A stretch of 42,390 nucleotides of DNA from Clostridiales bacterium (GCA_031255775.1 JAIRRW010000005.1:1-42390); one strand, 5' to 3'; numbered from the stretch's first letter, positions 1 to 9,489 are shown. Made by a program: numbers and translations. Notes: generated by a model not told the origin, from the letters alone.

Positions 1-115
1 TGCCGCACGTGCGGGATTTGGGCTTGGGCGGCGGCGTAAAAGGGTCGTACATCCCCTGCGGCGGCGGCGGCGCCCAATACTGCCCGCCCCCGGCGCCCGG
101 ACCGAATTGGCTCAT
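1..115 (-). CDS. N-terminus of a Pro/Gly-rich protein, cut by the window edge
   Basis: An open frame starts at an ATG at 115 (minus strand) and runs off the left edge after about 38 codons. A GGAGG ribosome binding site lies five bases before the ATG, which fixes the start. The visible N-terminus begins MSQFGPGAGGGQYWAPPPPQ and continues rich in Pro, Gly and Gln, then becomes more basic and reaches a Cys just before the edge. Such tails often precede a zinc ribbon or a membrane domain in small Firmicute proteins, but the rest is not here, so no function is given. It follows mnmA on the same strand after a 109-nt gap with its own candidate promoter. Confidence 0.6.
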   Translation of the reverse strand, partial: MSQFGPGAGGGQYWAPPPPQGMYDPFTPPPKPKSRTCG

Positions 116-182
116 AACAACCTCCCGATCGGTTGAATTTATCCGGCAGCCCGCGCAAGCAAACAACTGCCGCATCCCCTAC

Positions 183-211
183 AGTGTGACAGAAAAACTC
201 ATATTTGTCAA
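183..211 (-). promoter_or_regulatory. candidate promoter for the left-edge gene
   Basis: On the minus strand a perfect -35 TTGACA (206-211) is followed after 17 nt by CACACT (183-188), a poor -10. It lies between the end of mnmA and the ATG at 115 and would give a leader of about 60 nt. The -10 mismatch makes this only a candidate. Confidence 0.35.
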
Positions 212-224
212 ATGATACTTTACG

Positions 225-1295
225 TCAATCGATCATGGCGCCGCCGAGGCAGCGGCCGTCAAGGTAGAGGACGGCGTACTGGCCGGGGGTGACGGCGCGT
301 TGGGGCTTGTCGAAGCGGAGGGTGAGGCGGTCGCCCTCGATCACGGCGCGGGCGGCCTGCATTTCTTGGCGGTGGCGCGTCCTGACTTGGCAGGAAAAAT
401 CGGTTTGTGTAAAACGGCCGATGAGGTTGAGGCCGCTTGCGGTGAGGCTGTTTGCGTACAGCTCGTCCCCCTCGCCCGCCGACACGGTGAGGCGGTTGGC
501 CGCCAAATCCTTGCCCACCACGTACCAGCGGCCGGGCGGGGCGCCGGCGACGCCGCCGATGTCGAGGCCGCGGCGCTGGCCGGGCGTATAATACATGAGC
601 CCCTCGTGCCGTCCGACGGTTTTGCCCGTCGTGTCCACGATGTCGCCCGGCTGGGCGGGCAGGTAGGTTTTTAGAAAGGCGCGGAACTTGCGTTCGCCGA
701 TAAAGCAGATGCCGGTCGAATCCCGTTTTTTGGCGGTGACAAGCCCTTCGCGCGCGGCGATCTTGCGCACCTCTGTTTTTTGCAGGCCGCCCAACGGAAA
801 CAGGACGTTTTCGAGTTGTGCCGTCCGAACCTGATTTAGAAAATAGGTTTGATCCTTATTGCGGTCGGCGGCGCACAGGAGGTGTGTGTCGTCCGCGTAA
901 TGCGCGACGGCGCAGTAGTGGCCGGTGGCGACGAAATCGGCGCCCAGCTTTTTTGCGTATGCCGAAAAGGGGCCGAATTTGATCTCGCGGTTGCACAGGA
1001 CGTCGGGGTTGGGCGTGCGCCCCTTTTTATAGGCGTCCAAAAAGTCGGCAAAGACGCGCTCTTGGTATTCGCGCGCGAAGTTGACCGAATAACAGGGGAG
1101 CTTGAGCTTGTTGGCGACGGCCAGCGCGTCCGCCCAGTCCTCGGCGGAGGTGCAGTGCCCGTCCTCGTCCTCCTCCCAATTGTGCATAAAAAGGCCGATC
1201 ACCTCATAGCCCTGCCGCGCCAAAAGAAAGGCCGCGACCGACGAATCCACGCCGCCGGACATGCCGACGACGACCGTTTTTTTCGCGGCGCTCAC
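225..1295 (-). CDS. mnmA: tRNA-uridine 2-sulfurtransferase MnmA
   Basis: MnmA thiolates U34 of the tRNAs for Lys, Glu and Gln, taking sulfur from a cysteine desulfurase relay and activating the base with ATP in the cytoplasm. The 356-residue product has the PP-loop SGGVDS at residues 13-18, the first catalytic Cys at 101 (in NPDVLCNREIKFG) and the second Cys at 197 (in STGICFIGER); the C-terminal beta-barrel follows. Length fits the family. The start is taken as the GTG at 1295 because the longer frame upstream only translates the tsaD gene out of frame, and because this GTG overlaps the tsaD stop codon (GTGA), a typical translational coupling. It is the last complete gene of the run transcribed leftward from prfB and tsaD. 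Confidence 0.97.
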   Translation of the reverse strand: MSAAKKTVVVGMSGGVDSSVAAFLLARQGYEVIGLFMHNWEEDEDGHCTSAEDWADALAVANKLKLPCYSVNFAREYQERVFADFLDAYKKGRTPNPDVLCNREIKFGPFSAYAKKLGADFVATGHYCAVAHYADDTHLLCAADRNKDQTYFLNQVRTAQLENVLFPLGGLQKTEVRKIAAREGLVTAKKRDSTGICFIGERKFRAFLKTYLPAQPGDIVDTTGKTVGRHEGLMYYTPGQRRGLDIGGVAGAPPGRWYVVGKDLAANRLTVSAGEGDELYANSLTASGLNLIGRFTQTDFSCQVRTRHRQEMQAARAVIEGDRLTLRFDKPQRAVTPGQYAVLYLDGRCLGGAMID

Positions 1296-2353
1296 CGCGT
1301 GCCCGCCCGGAGGTTGGCGTGGGCGTTGAGCGTGAGGTCGGCGATATTTTGGTTTTCGATCAGGCCGTAATAGCCGCGCGCGGCCACCATGACGGCGTTG
1401 TCGGTGCACAGCCCGGGGGGCGGCAGGCAAACGTCTATGCCCGCCGCTTTCGCCTCCTGCGTCAGCCGCCCGCGCAGGTACGAATTGGCCGCCACGCCGC
1501 CGCACAGCGCGATGAGCCGCCGCCCGTCCCGCCTTGCGGCCAGCAGCGCGGTGTCGACCAAAATGTCCACGGCGGCGGCGGTCAGAGAGGCCGCAATATC
1601 GGGCAGGGAGAGCGTTTCGCCCCGGCTGCGGGCGTTGTGAATGTACTGGACGGCGGCGGTCTTTAGCCCCGAATAGGACAGGCTAAGATCGGCTTCGGCC
1701 GTCTTTTTGTGCTTATAAAAGGGGATGCGGGGCGTGCCCGACTTGGACAGGCGGTCGAGCTCCGGCCCGCCGGGATAGGGCAGACCCAAAACCCGCGCCA
1801 CCTTGTCAAAGGCCTCGCCGATCGCGTCGTCCACCGTTCCGCCGCGCACATAAAATTCGTTATACCCGGCGGCGTCGATAAAATGCGTATGGCCGCCGGA
1901 GGCGACAAGCGCGGTAAAGGGGGGCTTTAGCTCGGGGCGGGCGACATAACAGGCCGCGATATGCGCCTCGATATGGTTGACCCGGACGAGCGGCAGGCCG
2001 GCCGCAAAGCAGAGCGCCTTGGCCGCCGACACGCCGACAAGAAGCGCGCCCAACAGCCCGGCGCCGCAGGTGACGGCCACCGCGTCGATGTCGCCAAGCG
2101 CCAGCCCGGCCTCGCCGAGCGCCTGTCCGATGACCGCGTTTACGGCCAGCGTATGGTTGCGCGACGCCACCTCGGGCACCACCCCGCCAAAGCGCCGATG
2201 GATCTCGATTTGGGAGGAAATGACGCCGCTCAAAACCGTGCGGCCGTCCCTGACCACCGCCGCCGCCGTCTCGTCGCAGGAGCTTTCGATCCCCAAGACG
2301 ACGATATGCCGCTTGGCCTTTAGCGCTTTTAATTTTTGGGTCACGTCGTACAT
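1292..2353 (-). CDS. tsaD: tRNA threonylcarbamoyladenosine transferase TsaD
   Basis: TsaD transfers the threonylcarbamoyl group from TC-AMP to A37 of tRNAs reading ANN codons, working with TsaB and TsaE (neither is in this window). The 353-residue protein has the ASKHA-fold start GIESSCDETA at residues 21-30, the glycine-rich GAGLLGALLVG stretch near 98-108 (usually GPGLVGSLLVG) and the metal-binding HIEAH at 127-131, plus a C-terminal ALCGGVAANSYLR segment. Length is slightly above the usual 335-345, because of about 15 extra residues at the N-terminus; no shorter start has a better binding site. It starts 6 nt after the prfB stop and its own stop overlaps the mnmA start. Confidence 0.97.
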   Translation of the reverse strand: MYDVTQKLKALKAKRHIVVLGIESSCDETAAAVVRDGRTVLSGVISSQIEIHRRFGGVVPEVASRNHTLAVNAVIGQALGEAGLALGDIDAVAVTCGAGLLGALLVGVSAAKALCFAAGLPLVRVNHIEAHIAACYVARPELKPPFTALVASGGHTHFIDAAGYNEFYVRGGTVDDAIGEAFDKVARVLGLPYPGGPELDRLSKSGTPRIPFYKHKKTAEADLSLSYSGLKTAAVQYIHNARSRGETLSLPDIAASLTAAAVDILVDTALLAARRDGRRLIALCGGVAANSYLRGRLTQEAKAAGIDVCLPPPGLCTDNAVMVAARGYYGLIENQNIADLTLNAHANLRAGTR

Positions 2354-2359
2354 ATTGCG

Positions 2360-3454
<1,095 letters not shown>

Positions 3455-3465
3455 AACTCCGAATC

Positions 3466-3494
3466 ATTGTAGCATTTTTGCCGGGAAATATCAA
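3466..3494 (-). promoter_or_regulatory. promoter of prfB
   Basis: Minus-strand TTGATA (3489-3494), a 17-nt spacer and TACAAT (3466-3471) form a strong sigma-A type promoter. The -10 ends only 11 nt before the prfB ATG, so the predicted leader is about 5 nt long. Confidence 0.7.
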
Positions 3495-3546
3495 GCCGTT
3501 CGGGAAAAAATGTTATTTGTCCTGCTCTTGGGTAAAGTGCGGGCTG

Positions 3547-4035
3547 TTAAGAAACCGCCGCTTCGAGCGCGCCCGATTGCCGGCCGATTTGTCGGATCAG
3601 CTCGTATAAACCGTCGGTCTCATAGAGATAATAGACTTTCGTCGTTCCGTAGGTAAACGGGCCGAGAACTAAAACCGTTTCGTGACCGTTGCCGTCTTTT
3701 AGGGTGATCGCGCTGTGCCCGCCGTCATACGGACCCGCCCCGTCTTTGACAAACCTGACATCCCGAAGTAAGGTCCGGACGACCGTCTCCACCGTGGCTG
3801 TATCGCTTATGGTAAACAAAACGGGCGGCGGCCGGCCGATGTCCCAGCTCACGTCGATACTGCGTATATCCGCGTCAAAATCGCGGTATTGCGGGAAATC
3901 CGTAAACCCGATTTTGCCGGGCGTACACCTTGTTATACCAAAAATGTATGCCCCTAAACCGATTGCCCCCAAGAGTCCGACCGCAAGTAAAACTCTCAAA
4001 AGCCCGGATCTGAACGACACGCTCGCTTTTTTCAT
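3547..4035 (-). CDS. small membrane-anchored protein of unknown function
   Basis: The 162-residue product starts with a short basic segment (MKKASVSFRSG) followed by one hydrophobic helix at about residues 11-34, so it is probably held in the membrane with the rest outside; a lipobox is not seen. The remainder is a mixed alpha/beta domain with acidic and aromatic residues (for example YDGGHSAITLKDGNGHE near 105-121). I do not recognise the family. It lies between secA and prfB on the same strand, 88 nt after the secA stop. The start ATG at 4035 follows a run of nine G residues that would have to serve as the ribosome binding site, which is unusual. Confidence 0.75.
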   Translation of the reverse strand: MKKASVSFRSGLLRVLLAVGLLGAIGLGAYIFGITRCTPGKIGFTDFPQYRDFDADIRSIDVSWDIGRPPPVLFTISDTATVETVVRTLLRDVRFVKDGAGPYDGGHSAITLKDGNGHETVLVLGPFTYGTTKVYYLYETDGLYELIRQIGRQSGALEAAVS

Positions 4036-4045
4036 GTCGGCTTAT

Positions 4046-4054
4046 CCCCCCCCC
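4046..4054 (-). repeat. G9 homopolymer in the ribosome-binding region
   Basis: Nine consecutive C on the plus strand (G on the mRNA) lie 11-19 nt before the ATG of the small membrane protein. No other Shine-Dalgarno is visible, so the tract both provides and spaces the binding site. Tracts of this length can slip during replication. Confidence 0.6.
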
Positions 4055-4090
4055 GGCCTGTCTTAATCCCTCGATAAAATGCACGCGTCA

Positions 4091-4110
4091 GCGTCATTTG
4101 AACGATAGCG
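4091..4110. repeat. 20-bp dispersed repeat, copy 1 (after secA)
   Basis: GCGTCATTTGAACGATAGCG at 4091-4110 occurs again, identical and in the same orientation, at 30542-30561. Here it lies just downstream of the secA stop codon; the second copy spans the stop codon of the GH92 gene. Confidence 0.7.
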
Positions 4111-4123
4111 GGAGCGCAAAGCG

Positions 4124-6847
4124 TCAGCGTTCGATATCCTTGGGGAGGCAGCAGTTTTTGTACTTTTTGCCCGAGCCACAGGGGCAGAGCTCGTTGCGGC
4201 CGACGGTGCGGGCGCTGGCGGCGACCGGGCTTTGGACGACGCGCTGGTTGCCGCGGTTTTCGATATACTCGACCTTTTGCTGCTCGCGCTGCGGGACGCG
4301 CTCGATATTGACGTGCATGAGGAGGGCGACGGTCTCCTCGTTGATCTTGTCGACCATCTCGTCAAACATTTCGAAGCCGGCGGACTTGTAGGCCATGACC
4401 GGGTCCTGGTTGGCGTAGGCCTTGAGCACGATGCCCTTTTTGAGCTGATCCATCGCGTCGATGTGGTCCATCCACTTGGCGTCGATGACGCGCAGGAGGA
4501 TGACGCGCTCGACCTCGGCAAAGTCGACGGGGGCGCCGGTCTGCGTCTCCAACGCCTTGGCGTCGGCGATCTTGGCGTCGTAATAGGCGGCGATGGCCTC
4601 GTACAGCCGATCCTTGATCTCCTCGAGCGCCAGCGTTTCCATGCGTTCCTGCGTGAAAAACTCGGGCTCGCCGGGCAGGAGCTTGCGCTCGATCTCCTTG
4701 TTTAGGGTCTCATAATCCCACTCGTCCCAGTCCAGCCGCTGGTCGGTAAAGTCGTCGACGATGGCGTCCACCTGCCCGCGAATCATTTTGAGGATCTGAT
4801 CGTGAATGTCGAGGCCCGCCAGCACCTGATTGCGCTGGCTGTACATGATGGTGCGCTGGGCGTTCATGACGTTGTCGTATTCTAAAACCTGGCGGCGGGT
4901 GGAAAAGTTGCGCCCCTCGATGTTGCGCTGGGCGTTTTCGATCTGTCTGGTCAAAAGACCTAAAGAAAACGGCGTGTCCTCGTCGACCTTAAAGCGGTCG
5001 GCGATGGCCTTCATGCGGTCGCCGCCAAACAGGCGCAGCAGCTCGTCCTCCATGCTGAGGTAAAAGACGGACGACCCGATGTCGCCCTGCCGTCCGGCGC
5101 GGCCTCTAAGCTGGTTGTCGATGCGGCGGGATTCGTGACGCTCGGTGCCGACGATCCTGAGCCCGCCGACGGCGATAACGTTTTCTTTTTCGGCGGCGAT
5201 CTCGGCTCTAAACTCGTCGTACAGCTCCTTGTACTGCCTGCGGGCGTCCAAAACGGCGCGGTCGCCGGTGCTGTAATAGGCGGTGGACGCGGAGATGAGC
5301 GCCTCCTCGACGCCCAGCTCGCGCATCTTTTTTTTGGCCATAAACTCGGCGTTGCCGCCCAGCATAATGTCGGTGCCGCGGCCGGCCATGTTGGTGGCGA
5401 TGGTGACGGCGTGGAATTTTCCGGCCTGCGCGACGATCTCGGCCTCGCGCTCGTGGTTTTTGGCGTTGAGGACGTTGTGGGGGATCTTGCGCCGTTTTAA
5501 CAGCTCGGACAGCTCCTCGCTCTTTTCGACGGTGGTGGTGCCCACCAGCACGGGCTGGCCGCGCTCGTAGCACTCGGTAATATCCTCGATGATCGCCTTG
5601 ATTTTGCCTTTTACGGTCGAGTAGATCTGATCGTTTTCGTCCACGCGCCGGGAGGGCAGGTTGGTCGGAACGGTGACGACGTCGAGGCGGTAGATGCCCT
5701 TAAACTCGTTTTCCTCGGTCTTGGCGGTGCCCGTCATGCCGCTCAGCTTTTTGTACAGGCGGAAATAGTTTTGAAAGGTGATGGTGGCCAGCGTCTTGTT
5801 TTCGCTCTGGACCCGGACGCCCTCCTTGGCCTCGATGGCCTGGTGAAGCCCGTCGCTATAGCGGCGTCCCTCCATCAGGCGGCCGGTAAACTCGTCGACG
5901 ATAATGATTTCGCCCTTGGGGTTGACGATGTAATCCTTATCGCTTTTCATGATGTAGTTGGCGCGGACGGCGTTGTTGATATAGTGGTTGGTCTCCATGT
6001 TGTCGGGGTCGGACAGGTTGTCGATCCCAAAGAACCGCTCGGCCTTTTCGACGCCCGCCTCGGTCAGGGTGACGGCCTTCTTTTTTTCGTCGAGGTCGAT
6101 GTCGTCGGGCTTTAGCCCCTTGGCGAATTTGTTGGCGGTGACGTACATCTCGCTGCTCTTGCCGCTGCGGCCGCTGATGATGAGGGGCGTCCGCGCCTCG
6201 TCGATGAGAATGGAGTCCACCTCGTCGATGATGGCAAACGACAGCGGGCGCTGCACCTTGTCGCTGTTTTGAATGACCATGTTGTCGCGGAGGTAATCAA
6301 AGCCCAGCTCGTTGTTGGTGGCGTAGGTGACGTCGCAGGCGTAGGCCGCGCGCTTGGCGGCGTTGTCCATGCCCGCGACGGCCACGCCGACGGTCAGCCC
6401 CAAAAACCGATGGATCTTGCCCATCCATTCGGCGTCGCGCTTGGCGAGGTAGTCGTTGACCGTGACGATGTGCACGCCCTCGCCGGACAGCGCGTTGAGG
6501 TACGTCGGCAGGACGGCGACCAGCGTTTTCCCCTCGCCCGTGCGCATCTCGGCGATACGCCCCTGGTGGAGCGCGATGCCGCCCAATATCTGGACGTGAA
6601 AGTGGCGCATCTCCAGCACCCGATCCGCCGCCTCGCGGACGGCGGCAAAGGCCTCGGGCAGCAGGTCGTCCAGCGTCTCGTAATTGTCCTTTAGCCGCTT
6701 TTTGAACTCGGCGGTCTTGGCCTTTAGCCGATCGTCGGACATTTTGCGGTACGAATCCTCCAGCTCGTCCACGCGCTGCGCGATCGCCTCGAGCTTTTTG
6801 ATGCTGCGCTTGTTGTCGCCGCCCTTAATAAACGATATGAGTCCCAT
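4124..6847 (-). CDS. secA: preprotein translocase ATPase SecA
   Basis: SecA is the motor that pushes unfolded preproteins through the SecYEG channel; secY is also in this window. The 907-residue protein has Walker A GEGKT at 104-108, the DEVDS DEAD-type box followed by ILIDEARTPLIISG, the preprotein-binding region, the helicase-like second nucleotide-binding domain (NMAGRGTDIMLGG, and LRGRAGRQGD), and a C-terminal zinc-binding tail CPCGSGKKYKNCC at 888-900, the SEC-C type that also binds SecB or ribosomes in other species. Length is in the longer bacterial range. The ATG at 6847 has AAAGGAG upstream. It follows pheA by 25 nt and is the fourth gene from the right of this block. Confidence 0.98.
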   Translation of the reverse strand: MGLISFIKGGDNKRSIKKLEAIAQRVDELEDSYRKMSDDRLKAKTAEFKKRLKDNYETLDDLLPEAFAAVREAADRVLEMRHFHVQILGGIALHQGRIAEMRTGEGKTLVAVLPTYLNALSGEGVHIVTVNDYLAKRDAEWMGKIHRFLGLTVGVAVAGMDNAAKRAAYACDVTYATNNELGFDYLRDNMVIQNSDKVQRPLSFAIIDEVDSILIDEARTPLIISGRSGKSSEMYVTANKFAKGLKPDDIDLDEKKKAVTLTEAGVEKAERFFGIDNLSDPDNMETNHYINNAVRANYIMKSDKDYIVNPKGEIIIVDEFTGRLMEGRRYSDGLHQAIEAKEGVRVQSENKTLATITFQNYFRLYKKLSGMTGTAKTEENEFKGIYRLDVVTVPTNLPSRRVDENDQIYSTVKGKIKAIIEDITECYERGQPVLVGTTTVEKSEELSELLKRRKIPHNVLNAKNHEREAEIVAQAGKFHAVTIATNMAGRGTDIMLGGNAEFMAKKKMRELGVEEALISASTAYYSTGDRAVLDARRQYKELYDEFRAEIAAEKENVIAVGGLRIVGTERHESRRIDNQLRGRAGRQGDIGSSVFYLSMEDELLRLFGGDRMKAIADRFKVDEDTPFSLGLLTRQIENAQRNIEGRNFSTRRQVLEYDNVMNAQRTIMYSQRNQVLAGLDIHDQILKMIRGQVDAIVDDFTDQRLDWDEWDYETLNKEIERKLLPGEPEFFTQERMETLALEEIKDRLYEAIAAYYDAKIADAKALETQTGAPVDFAEVERVILLRVIDAKWMDHIDAMDQLKKGIVLKAYANQDPVMAYKSAGFEMFDEMVDKINEETVALLMHVNIERVPQREQQKVEYIENRGNQRVVQSPVAASARTVGRNELCPCGSGKKYKNCCLPKDIER

Positions 6848-6872
6848 ATGCTCCTTTTGTCTCCTTACCCCT

Positions 6873-7658
6873 TTATTCGTACATGCCCAAAAACTTCATC
6901 AATTCCGTTCGGGCGGACAGGTCGTTTAGGATCCGCATCACGCCCTTTTTATCGGCGTCGGTCATAAACTCTAAATAGAACCGATAGCGGAACGCCGACT
7001 GCCTGCCGGGGCGCGACTCCAGCTTGTGGAGGTTGACCCCGTTTTCCGCCAGCGATCGGAGCGCCGAAAACAGCGCGCCCGGCCGGTGCCTGGCCTCAAA
7101 CATCAGGCTGACGTTTTTGCCGGAAAACCGGGGCGCGGCCTCCAGCACGATAAAGCGCGTGGCGTTGTCCTTGCGATCCTCGATATGCGCCGCCAAAACC
7201 GCCTGGCCGGGCCCCGCCCCGCGGGCGATGGCCGCCTCCTCCCCGCCCCGGATCAGCCCGAGCGCCTCGCTGGTGCTCTTGACCGGAATGAGCGTCGCGT
7301 CCTTGAGGTTTTGCCCGATATAGACGCCGCACTGCGCCAGCGCCTGCGGGTGCGAATAGACCCGTTTGATTATGGACGGATTTGCGCCTTCGTATCCGAT
7401 CAGCGCGTGCGAAATCGGCATAAAATGCTGACGGACGATATAGGCGTCGGCGGCAAAGAGCGCGTCCAGCGTCTCGGCGACGGTGCCGCCGTAGCTGTTT
7501 TCGATGGGAATGACGGCCGTATCGACCGCGCGGTCGGTCAGGAGCGCCGCCGCCCCGCCCACCGTGGCGGCGCCGGTAAACCGCGCCTCCGAAAACAGCG
7601 CGGACGCGGCGGCGTAGGTGTGGCTGCTTTCGTCGCCCAGGTATGCAACGTTTATCAT
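6873..7658 (-). CDS. pheA: prephenate dehydratase (monofunctional, with ACT domain)
   Basis: The enzyme turns prephenate into phenylpyruvate in phenylalanine synthesis. The 261-residue protein has the periplasmic-binding-like catalytic domain with PIENS at 51-55, the conserved TRF motif at 167-169 (DNATRF) whose Thr is needed for catalysis, and a C-terminal ACT domain from about 183, with GALF at 194-197 and ESRP at 214-217, the residues that bind phenylalanine for feedback inhibition. No chorismate mutase domain is fused. It begins 10 nt after the Rho-like gene and is followed by secA 25 nt on, so the three are probably one transcript; no other aromatic amino acid gene is nearby. Confidence 0.95.
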   Translation of the reverse strand: MINVAYLGDESSHTYAAASALFSEARFTGAATVGGAAALLTDRAVDTAVIPIENSYGGTVAETLDALFAADAYIVRQHFMPISHALIGYEGANPSIIKRVYSHPQALAQCGVYIGQNLKDATLIPVKSTSEALGLIRGGEEAAIARGAGPGQAVLAAHIEDRKDNATRFIVLEAAPRFSGKNVSLMFEARHRPGALFSALRSLAENGVNLHKLESRPGRQSAFRYRFYLEFMTDADKKGVMRILNDLSARTELMKFLGMYE

Positions 7659-7668
7659 TTAATATTTT

Positions 7669-9069
7669 TCACGACTTTTTTTCGCGTTTGGCTAATTCCC
7701 GAATCAGCGCCTTGTTGTCGGGGTAGCGCAAAACCACCTGCACGGCGCGTTCGTCGCCCTCCTCCTCCAAAATTCCGTTGACCTTGGCAAGCGCGAGCCG
7801 CTCGTCCTCACTCCGCTCCAGATCGGAAAACGAATAACTGCTTTTGACGTCCATACGGTACGTGCGGGTGTAGGGGTTGACCTTGAAACGGCATTCCATG
7901 TCCGCCAGATTTTTGATCTCGTAGTACACGCCGAAAAAGTTTTCGCGGTCGGCGCCCGCAATCACGGTGACGCTGCCCCCCGACTCGTACTGACGCGCCG
8001 CCGAGACGACCTCGCCGACGGCCAGGCGGCTGTCGTATTTTAGGCGGGTAATGCTGTTTAAGACCACCGCGATATTCCGTCCCACCGACGCCATCCGCCC
8101 CGCATAGGCGAGCGCCCGCCTTAAAACGACCGCGTTTTCCTCCTCGGGATCGGTAAGCGCGGTAAAGATAATGCTTTTATAGGTGTTTTGCAGGTACGCG
8201 ATCCGCTCCTCGCGCTCGTACAGGCACAGGCAGAGCACCTCGTCCGCCTGCCCGCTAAACTTGACCGAACGGTACACTTCCGCCATAAACTCGGTTTCCT
8301 CCGCGCGTCCCTCGGCGGCAAGGAGGGCAAACTGCCCCTGACAGACGGGCGTGAAAAAATCGATCAGCCTAAGGAGCGGGTGCGAATCGGGACACGCCAA
8401 ACGGATGCGCTTAAAGGGTCGAACCGGCGCCGGCGCGGACGCGGGCTCGGGCACGCCGCGCCCCTTAGTCGGCGCCATGTCCACGCCGTTGAGGGTCTCG
8501 ATATAGCACAGGCAAAAAAAGCCGACGGTCTTGAGAAACACGGCGCGTCCCTTGATAAAGTCGCCGTCCCGCAAACGGTACTGGCCGGACAGGGCGCGAA
8601 TGACGCAGACGTCGTGAATGTCACTGACAAACCGCTTGACGCGCAAAATGCCGCCCACGACGCCCGACTCGTAAACGCCCTCCACGTCCGTCCCGAGCAA
8701 AAGCTCGCCGTACTTGACGTTTTCCAAAACCGACAGCTCGTCCTCGGGCTGCAGCTTTTCGACGTCCGCCTCGTTTAGGATGGGCGTATCCTCGGAAAAA
8801 TGCTGGATCCCCCACAGCTTGTCCAGCATGGCGTTGATCAGCTCTTCCTTATTGAGCGTGGTCGCCGACTCCACCCCGATCTTTCTGCCCATCTCGCGGT
8901 TGTCGGTGACGTTGCGCGCCTCTAAATAATGACGGGACAAGCCCTTAAAAACGGGCTCGTCCTCCCGCCTCAACGTCCGCGACTGCTCGTCGGCCTGAAT
9001 CAGCTTTAACGTGCTGTTTTTAAAGGACAGCTTTTTCCTGTCCTTTAACTTGAGTTTGCTCTTTTCCAT
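7669..9069 (-). CDS. degenerate Rho-family protein lacking ATPase and RNA-binding motifs
   Basis: An uninterrupted frame encodes a 466-residue protein that aligns with transcription terminator Rho over its whole length. A Rho_N/SAP-like helical segment lies at about 60-90 (GRKIGVESATTLNKEELINA), a cold-shock-like RNA-binding fold at about 128-195, and the RecA-like core at about 225-420 (LLRLIDFFTPVCQGQ; VVLNSITRL; GGSVTVIAGA). The working residues appear lost. Walker A is AAEGRAEE at 251-258 without Lys-Thr. Walker B Asp is Asn338. The Q-loop region near 344-356 is shortened. No arginine finger is seen, and the RNP1 aromatics (GFGFL in E. coli) read VGGIL. Length, composition and upstream signals look like a working gene. 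The start at 9069 has AAAGGG before it; an earlier ATG at 9081 overlaps the -10 box. It could be a regulator, scaffold or Rho partner; termination activity of its own seems unlikely. Confidence 0.8.
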   Translation of the reverse strand: MEKSKLKLKDRKKLSFKNSTLKLIQADEQSRTLRREDEPVFKGLSRHYLEARNVTDNREMGRKIGVESATTLNKEELINAMLDKLWGIQHFSEDTPILNEADVEKLQPEDELSVLENVKYGELLLGTDVEGVYESGVVGGILRVKRFVSDIHDVCVIRALSGQYRLRDGDFIKGRAVFLKTVGFFCLCYIETLNGVDMAPTKGRGVPEPASAPAPVRPFKRIRLACPDSHPLLRLIDFFTPVCQGQFALLAAEGRAEETEFMAEVYRSVKFSGQADEVLCLCLYEREERIAYLQNTYKSIIFTALTDPEEENAVVLRRALAYAGRMASVGRNIAVVLNSITRLKYDSRLAVGEVVSAARQYESGGSVTVIAGADRENFFGVYYEIKNLADMECRFKVNPYTRTYRMDVKSSYSFSDLERSEDERLALAKVNGILEEEGDERAVQVVLRYPDNKALIRELAKREKKS

Positions 9070-9079
9070 AATCCCTTTC

Positions 9080-9108
9080 ATTTTACCATAATCAATGAAA
9101 AAAGTAAA
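9080..9108 (-). promoter_or_regulatory. promoter of the Rho-like gene
   Basis: Minus-strand TTTACT (9103-9108), 17 nt, TAAAAT (9080-9085). The -10 lies 10 nt before the ATG at 9069, so the leader from this promoter would be only a few bases. The same 12-base string TTTACTTTTTTC occurs at the -35 of the pckA promoter. Confidence 0.6.
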
Positions 9109-9118
9109 TCAAAATGCG

Positions 9119-9489
9119 CCCGTTGCTGACGCAAACGGGCTATCGGCCAAACGCGAATGCCAAAGGCATTCGGCCGAACTTTTACGGTGTCCGAGGGGAA
9201 AAAGTGTCATTTTTCCCCTCTCCCGATTTAAGTCGCACAAAATGCCGCTTACGCTTGCATTTTGGCGAGATATAAGAGGACAAAAGCGGCAATATAATAT
9301 CCCAACTCATACAGGACTTTTGCCTACTTTTTCTAAAAGTAGGTTGTTGCGGGGGTCTGGGGACACAATCAACAGTGTCCCCAGATTCTTTTTGGTTCTT
9401 TTTGGGATATACAAAAAGAACAATGCCCATGCCCCGCCAACGCGGGGGGATATAAGAAAAAGAGCCCGTGTCTGCGGCGGTGAGCAGAC
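9119..9489. other. hairpin array between rplQ and the Rho-like gene
   Basis: This gene-free stretch holds a series of inverted repeats: near 9119-9140 (GCCCGTT.. with GCAAACGGGC), 9144-9176 (CGGCC..GAATGCC-AAA-GGCATTC..GGCCG), 9193-9220 (11-bp stem GAGGGGAAAAA/TTTTTCCCCTC), 9238-9264 (CAAAATGC/GCATTTTG), 9312-9333 (CCTACTTTT/AAAAGTAGG), 9357-9384 (CTGGGGACAC/GTGTCCCCAG), 9433-9448 (CCCCGC/GCGGGG) and 9470-9489 (GTCTGC/GCAGAC). Open frames here on either strand lack a ribosome binding site and are not supported. Part of the stretch is a dispersed repeat (9302-9504). It may be a composite of inserted repeats or a structured leader. Confidence 0.7.

Noticed and set aside
1296-1505. 70-codon N-terminal extension of mnmA
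   Set aside because: It only translates tsaD in another frame; the GTG at 1295 gives the normal N-terminus and overlaps the tsaD stop.
7669-9081. Calling the Rho relative a normal transcription terminator Rho
   Set aside because: The nucleotide-binding and RNA-binding residues that define Rho activity are missing, so the standard name would mislead.
9193-9220. Rho-independent terminator in the hairpin array
   Set aside because: The 11-bp stem is strong but no T-run follows on either strand.
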